Positions 61,468 through 64,000 of a DNA stretch of 64,000 nucleotides are shown piece after piece. Under the pieces are notes generated by a model, which was not told the DNA's origin, did not search any database, and saw only the letters and a list, made by a program, of their open reading frames with translations. The translations under genes and the position numbers were made by a program. Within the stretch, counting starts at the first letter, position 1. Each line of letters opens with the position of its first letter. Source of the DNA: Paludibacteraceae bacterium (GTDB taxonomy: Bacteria > Bacteroidota > Bacteroidia > Bacteroidales > Paludibacteraceae); contig CAJOEX010000005.1 of assembly GCA_905233415.1 (NCBI GenBank), positions 62,001 to 126,000 on the forward strand. Direction: 5' to 3'.

Positions 61468-62074
61468 AATAGAATCCGAACAGGGAAACAAACACTTCAC
61501 CCTGCGCAATCCCTTTGCGGACGGCACAACCATTGACCAGTCTATCGCCCACAACGGCGTTTGCCTGACGGTTGTGCGCAACGAGGGCGACCTTTATACC
61601 GTAACCGCCATGCAGGAAACGCTCAACCGCACTAATCTCGGCGTTCTCAAAATCGGCGACTACGTCAACCTCGAACGGGCGATGCAACTCGGCGACCGTC
61701 TTGACGGGCATATCGTGCAAGGTCATGTGGACCAGACCGCCGTTTGCACCGAAGTCCGCGAAACGGACGGCAGCTGGTATTTCCGATTTGAGTACGACAC
61801 CACCAAAGAGCAGATTGCCCGCGGTTACTTCTGCGTGGACAAAGGGTCTGTCACCATTAACGGCGTCAGCCTTACTGTCTGCGACCCCGAAGTAAATGAA
61901 CAAATGAGTAAATGTGAAAATGAGAAAATGTGCAAATGCTTTGTCAGCGTCTGCATTATCCCTTACACATTCGAAAACACCAACTTCAAATATATTAAAC
62001 CGGGCACTCTTGTCAACCTTGAGTTTGACATCATCGGCAAATACCTTGCACGTTACAACACCCTGTTAAAATAA
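61427..62074 (+). CDS. ribE: Riboflavin synthase alpha subunit, with an 8-bp-repeat insertion
   Basis: 215 residues, two lumazine-binding repeats: MFSGIVEALAPIVKIE and HNGVCLTVV in the first, DGHIVQGHVDQTAV and INGVSLTVCDP in the second. It dismutates 6,7-dimethyl-8-ribityllumazine to riboflavin. After GVSLTVCDPE the frame carries NEQMSKCENEKMCKCF, encoded by six 8-bp units (48 bp, 16 codons), before FVSVCIIPYTFENTNF. Other riboflavin synthases have a short turn there. Start ATG at 61427 inside the flippase end. Confidence 0.95.
   Translation: MFSGIVEALAPIVKIESEQGNKHFTLRNPFADGTTIDQSIAHNGVCLTVVRNEGDLYTVTAMQETLNRTNLGVLKIGDYVNLERAMQLGDRLDGHIVQGHVDQTAVCTEVRETDGSWYFRFEYDTTKEQIARGYFCVDKGSVTINGVSLTVCDPEVNEQMSKCENEKMCKCFVSVCIIPYTFENTNFKYIKPGTLVNLEFDIIGKYLARYNTLLK
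61892..61939 (+). repeat. 8-bp tandem array inside ribE, 6 units
   Basis: GTAAATGA, ACAAATGA, GTAAATGT, GAAAATGA, GAAAATGT, GCAAATGC. Reverse complement of the array in the secA leader (15833-15864). Confidence 0.95.
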
Positions 62075-62085
62075 TTCCACAACAT

Positions 62086-62110
62086 AAAAACGCGATAAAA
62101 TGACGTTTTT
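62086..62110 (+). terminator. Terminator after ribE
   Basis: AAAAACG (62086-62092) and CGTTTTT (62104-62110). The stem is short and A/T-rich, directly before the pyrE promoter. Confidence 0.6.
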
Positions 62111-62112
62111 AT

Positions 62113-62143
62113 TTGCAGGAATAAAAAAAAAGTCGTACCTTTG
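62113..62143 (+). promoter_or_regulatory. Promoter of the pyrE operon
   Basis: TTG (62113-62115), 20-bp spacer ending in G, TACCTTTG (62136-62143), only 9 bp before the ATG at 62153. Confidence 0.85.
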
Positions 62144-62152
62144 TGCGCTTAA

Positions 62153-62806
62153 ATGAATTATACCACTATGAAAAGCTTGGAAAAACTGGTTGCGGAGCGG
62201 CTATTGTCGCTGAAAGCCATTAAGTTACAGCCCCTAAGCCCCTTCAGATGGGGAAATGGTTGGGACTCTCCTATTTATTGTGACGACCGCAAGATTCTCT
62301 CCTACCCCAAGGAGCGGGACTTTATGAAACTGGAAGCGTCCCGCGTTGTTGCGGAAACCTTTCCGAAAGTGGATGTTATTGCGGGTATAGCAACCAATGC
62401 TATTGCACCCGGCGTACTTGTGGCGCACCAGTTAAGCCTGCCCTTCGTCTATGTGCACCCCTTCCCGAAAGACCATGGCCTGGAGAACCAGATTGAGGGC
62501 GACCTCCGTCCGCATCAGAACGTGGTGATTTTTGAGAATCAGGTCGCTATCGGTGACAACTGCCAGAAGGTCATCGAAGCAATCCGCATGAGCGGCTGCA
62601 ACGTACTGGGCGTGGTCACACTGCTGGACTACGAGTTCGAACTCGGTCACAAGGTCTTTGCCGACGCAGGCGTGCCGTTTGTGCCGCTGACAGGATTCTC
62701 GATGCTTATCGAAACCGCAAAAGAACTTGGGTACATCTCGCTGGAAACTGCCAAATTGCTGGAAACATGGCACAAGAACCCCGCCAAATGGACAAAGAGA
62801 AAATAA
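62153..62806 (+). CDS. pyrE: Orotate phosphoribosyltransferase
   Basis: 217 residues. Motifs: GWDSPIYCDDRKILSYP, DVIAGIATNAIAPG, VYVHPFPKDHGLENQIEGD (catalytic loop), and the PRPP motif VVIFENQVAIGDN, where VVxxDD is usual; the second acidic position is changed. It makes OMP in pyrimidine synthesis. ATG at 62153 is close to the promoter, so ATG at 62168 is the alternative start with a normal leader. It heads an operon with the SRPBCC and psd genes. Confidence 0.92.
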   Translation: MNYTTMKSLEKLVAERLLSLKAIKLQPLSPFRWGNGWDSPIYCDDRKILSYPKERDFMKLEASRVVAETFPKVDVIAGIATNAIAPGVLVAHQLSLPFVYVHPFPKDHGLENQIEGDLRPHQNVVIFENQVAIGDNCQKVIEAIRMSGCNVLGVVTLLDYEFELGHKVFADAGVPFVPLTGFSMLIETAKELGYISLETAKLLETWHKNPAKWTKRK

Positions 62807-62807
62807 T

Positions 62808-63239
62808 ATGTCTGAACAGAAATACGAAAGCAAAATACAGTCTATCCCCGCGCCTGCGGCACAAGTGTATCCTGTGTTGAGTAACCTCAACAACCTCAAA
62901 CGGGTACAGGATATGCTTCCGTCAGACAAGGTCTCCGAAATTGAAATTTCGGAAGATGTAGTAAGGATGAAAGTGGACGGACTCGGGCAGAAAATAGCGA
63001 TTCGTATCGTGGACCGCGTCGAGAATGACACCATCAAGTTCGGCATGGACAATATACCCATGGACGCAAACTTCTGGATTCAGCTCAAGGAGGTCTCACC
63101 GACCGACACACGCGTCAAACTCACCGTCAAGGCGGACATACCCATGTTCTTCCGTATGATGTTGGAGAAAAAAATACAAAAAGGCTTGGATGATGCAGCC
63201 GTAATGCTCACACAATTCCCTTATTCACAATGGTCATGA
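62808..63239 (+). CDS. SRPBCC-superfamily (START-like) protein
   Basis: 143 residues. Pattern of polyketide-cyclase/START-like proteins of Bacteroidetes: EQKYESKIQSIPAPAAQVYP, LSNLNNLKRVQDML, and a final long helix MFFRMMLEKKIQKGLDDAA. Binds an unknown hydrophobic ligand, if any. Starts 1 bp after the pyrE stop and overlaps psd by 4 bp. Confidence 0.82.
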   Translation: MSEQKYESKIQSIPAPAAQVYPVLSNLNNLKRVQDMLPSDKVSEIEISEDVVRMKVDGLGQKIAIRIVDRVENDTIKFGMDNIPMDANFWIQLKEVSPTDTRVKLTVKADIPMFFRMMLEKKIQKGLDDAAVMLTQFPYSQWS

Positions 63240-63901
63240 AAAGATTAAGAGTACACCGCGAAGGCAGAAATATCATTATCGGACTGGTGTTTTTACTATT
63301 TGCCATCAATGTTCCGATTTTCCTGTATTTCCCTCACTGGGCGTTTGCCGTTACGCTTATTCTGACAGCACTATTGCTGGTGTTCGTCACCTATTTCTTC
63401 CGTAATCCGGTGCGCGTGCTGGAGGTTGATGACCCGAAGTTCCTTATCGCTCCGGCGGACGGACGTGTTGTGGTTATTGAGCCTACGATGGAGAACGAAT
63501 ATTTCCACGAGGAACGCCTGCAGGTCAGCATTTTCATGTCACCGTTCAACGTACATGCCAACTGGTATCCCATTGAGGGCGACATCATTGTCAGTGAGCA
63601 CCAGAAAGGCCGTCACAAAGGCGCTTGGCTGCCGAAGTCCTCTACCGAGAACGAGCGTTCGCTGGTCGTTATTGAATCGCCTTCAAAGATACAAATTGCC
63701 GTCCGCCAGATTGCAGGTGCCATGGCACGCCGTATCGTGACGTACGCAAAGCCCGGAAACCGTTCGCAACGCAATCACCACATGGGCTTTATCAAATTCG
63801 GTTCACGCGTGGACATGTACCTGCCGTTGGATACGGAGATGTTTGTCGAAGTCGGCGAGCACGTCCGCGGCAACGAAACCATCATCGGCCGACTCAACTA
63901 A
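63236..63901 (+). CDS. psd: Phosphatidylserine decarboxylase, archaeal-type family
   Basis: 221 residues. Two N-terminal membrane helices (FVLLFAINVPIFLYF-type region and FAVTLILTALLLVFVTYFF), then the Psd domain: LIAPADGRVVVIE, SIFMSPFNVHANWYPIEG, and GFIKFGSRVDMYLP, where the Gly-Ser pair is the self-cleavage site making the pyruvoyl group. It makes phosphatidylethanolamine. The ATG overlaps the previous stop (ATGA). A start at 63230 is possible. Confidence 0.94.
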   Translation: MKRLRVHREGRNIIIGLVFLLFAINVPIFLYFPHWAFAVTLILTALLLVFVTYFFRNPVRVLEVDDPKFLIAPADGRVVVIEPTMENEYFHEERLQVSIFMSPFNVHANWYPIEGDIIVSEHQKGRHKGAWLPKSSTENERSLVVIESPSKIQIAVRQIAGAMARRIVTYAKPGNRSQRNHHMGFIKFGSRVDMYLPLDTEMFVEVGEHVRGNETIIGRLN

Positions 63902-63902
63902 T

Positions 63903-63938
63903 CTTCAAATTGTCAAATTGTCAAATCATCAAATAAAA
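63903..63938. repeat. 8-bp tandem array (TCAAATTG type), 4 units
   Basis: TCAAATTG, TCAAATTG, TCAAATCA, TCAAATAA, between psd and the last partial gene. Confidence 0.85.
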
Positions 63939-63947
63939 TTTAATACT

Positions 63948-64000
63948 ATGGACAAATTTCAAGAATTATTCGCGCAGTATCCTTTTGCGCTGACTGACGA
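63948..64000 (+). CDS. Start of an unidentified gene (cut by window end)
   Basis: ATG at 63948 opens a frame beginning MDKFQELFAQYPFALTD that runs off the end. Too short to identify. It follows psd after a repeat array. Confidence 0.5.
   Translation, partial: MDKFQELFAQYPFALTD

Noticed and set aside
62225-62260. CCCC-AGATGGGG inverted repeat at the start of pyrE as another inserted repeat
   Set aside because: The PyrE N-terminus has the normal length and matching residues here (LKAIKLQP then GWDSPIYCD), so nothing appears inserted.

Overview
The window is a gene-dense chromosomal segment of a member of the Bacteroidota, most likely an uncultured Bacteroidales. Support comes from fourteen promoters of the Bacteroidetes type (TTG, 19-20 bp, TAnnTTTG), secreted proteins with type IX-like C-terminal tails, a GldF-type permease, the gene order nadK/pdxJ-exbB-exbD-tonB, and S26-, WbqC- and ZapA-type proteins typical of the phylum. 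No transposase, phage gene, CRISPR array or SusC/SusD pair was found.

Layout. 1-1750: end of a nucleoside permease, a GldF-like permease and a phosphodiesterase. 1800-1980: an orphan promoter and terminator (possible small RNA). 1995-9699: rny, zapA with a coiled-coil partner, a DUF3078 protein, a DJ-1 protein, tonB-exbD-exbB-pdxJ, and divergent nadK. 9717-15825: fmt, an HD hydrolase, lgt, an S23-type four-helix-bundle gene between inverted repeat arrays, and secA. 16105-35137: eight secreted-protein genes on the minus strand. Six form a starch-oriented cluster with three GH13 enzymes and several binding-module proteins; the other two are a small secreted protein and a C-lectin/SUMF1-like protein. 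35260-45084: trmO, tRNA-Phe, then the tightly coupled run dxs-trkA-trkH-SGNH-MBOAT-coaE, in which dxs carries two out-of-frame deletions. 45454-52376: an accessory stretch with a conserved unknown gene, two T9SS-era secreted proteins, a HipB-HipS-HipT module and two secreted unknowns. 52432-64000: nadC, dapB, lepB, wbqC-like, ilvE, a POT peptide transporter, rsmI, a flippase, ribE, pyrE, an SRPBCC protein, psd and the start of another gene.

The most unusual property is a network of short tandem arrays with unit lengths of 7, 8, 11 and about 17 bp. They fill the gaps between genes, often touching stop and start codons, and also lie in frame inside conserved enzymes: fmt, dxs (three patches), an MBOAT acyltransferase, a WbqC-like protein, a flippase, ribE and the N-terminus of lgt. 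The same unit families occur between genes and inside genes. The four-helix-bundle gene at 12114-12482 sits inside an inverted pair of the 7-bp arrays, so it is the best candidate in this window for a protein linked to them. That link is inference.
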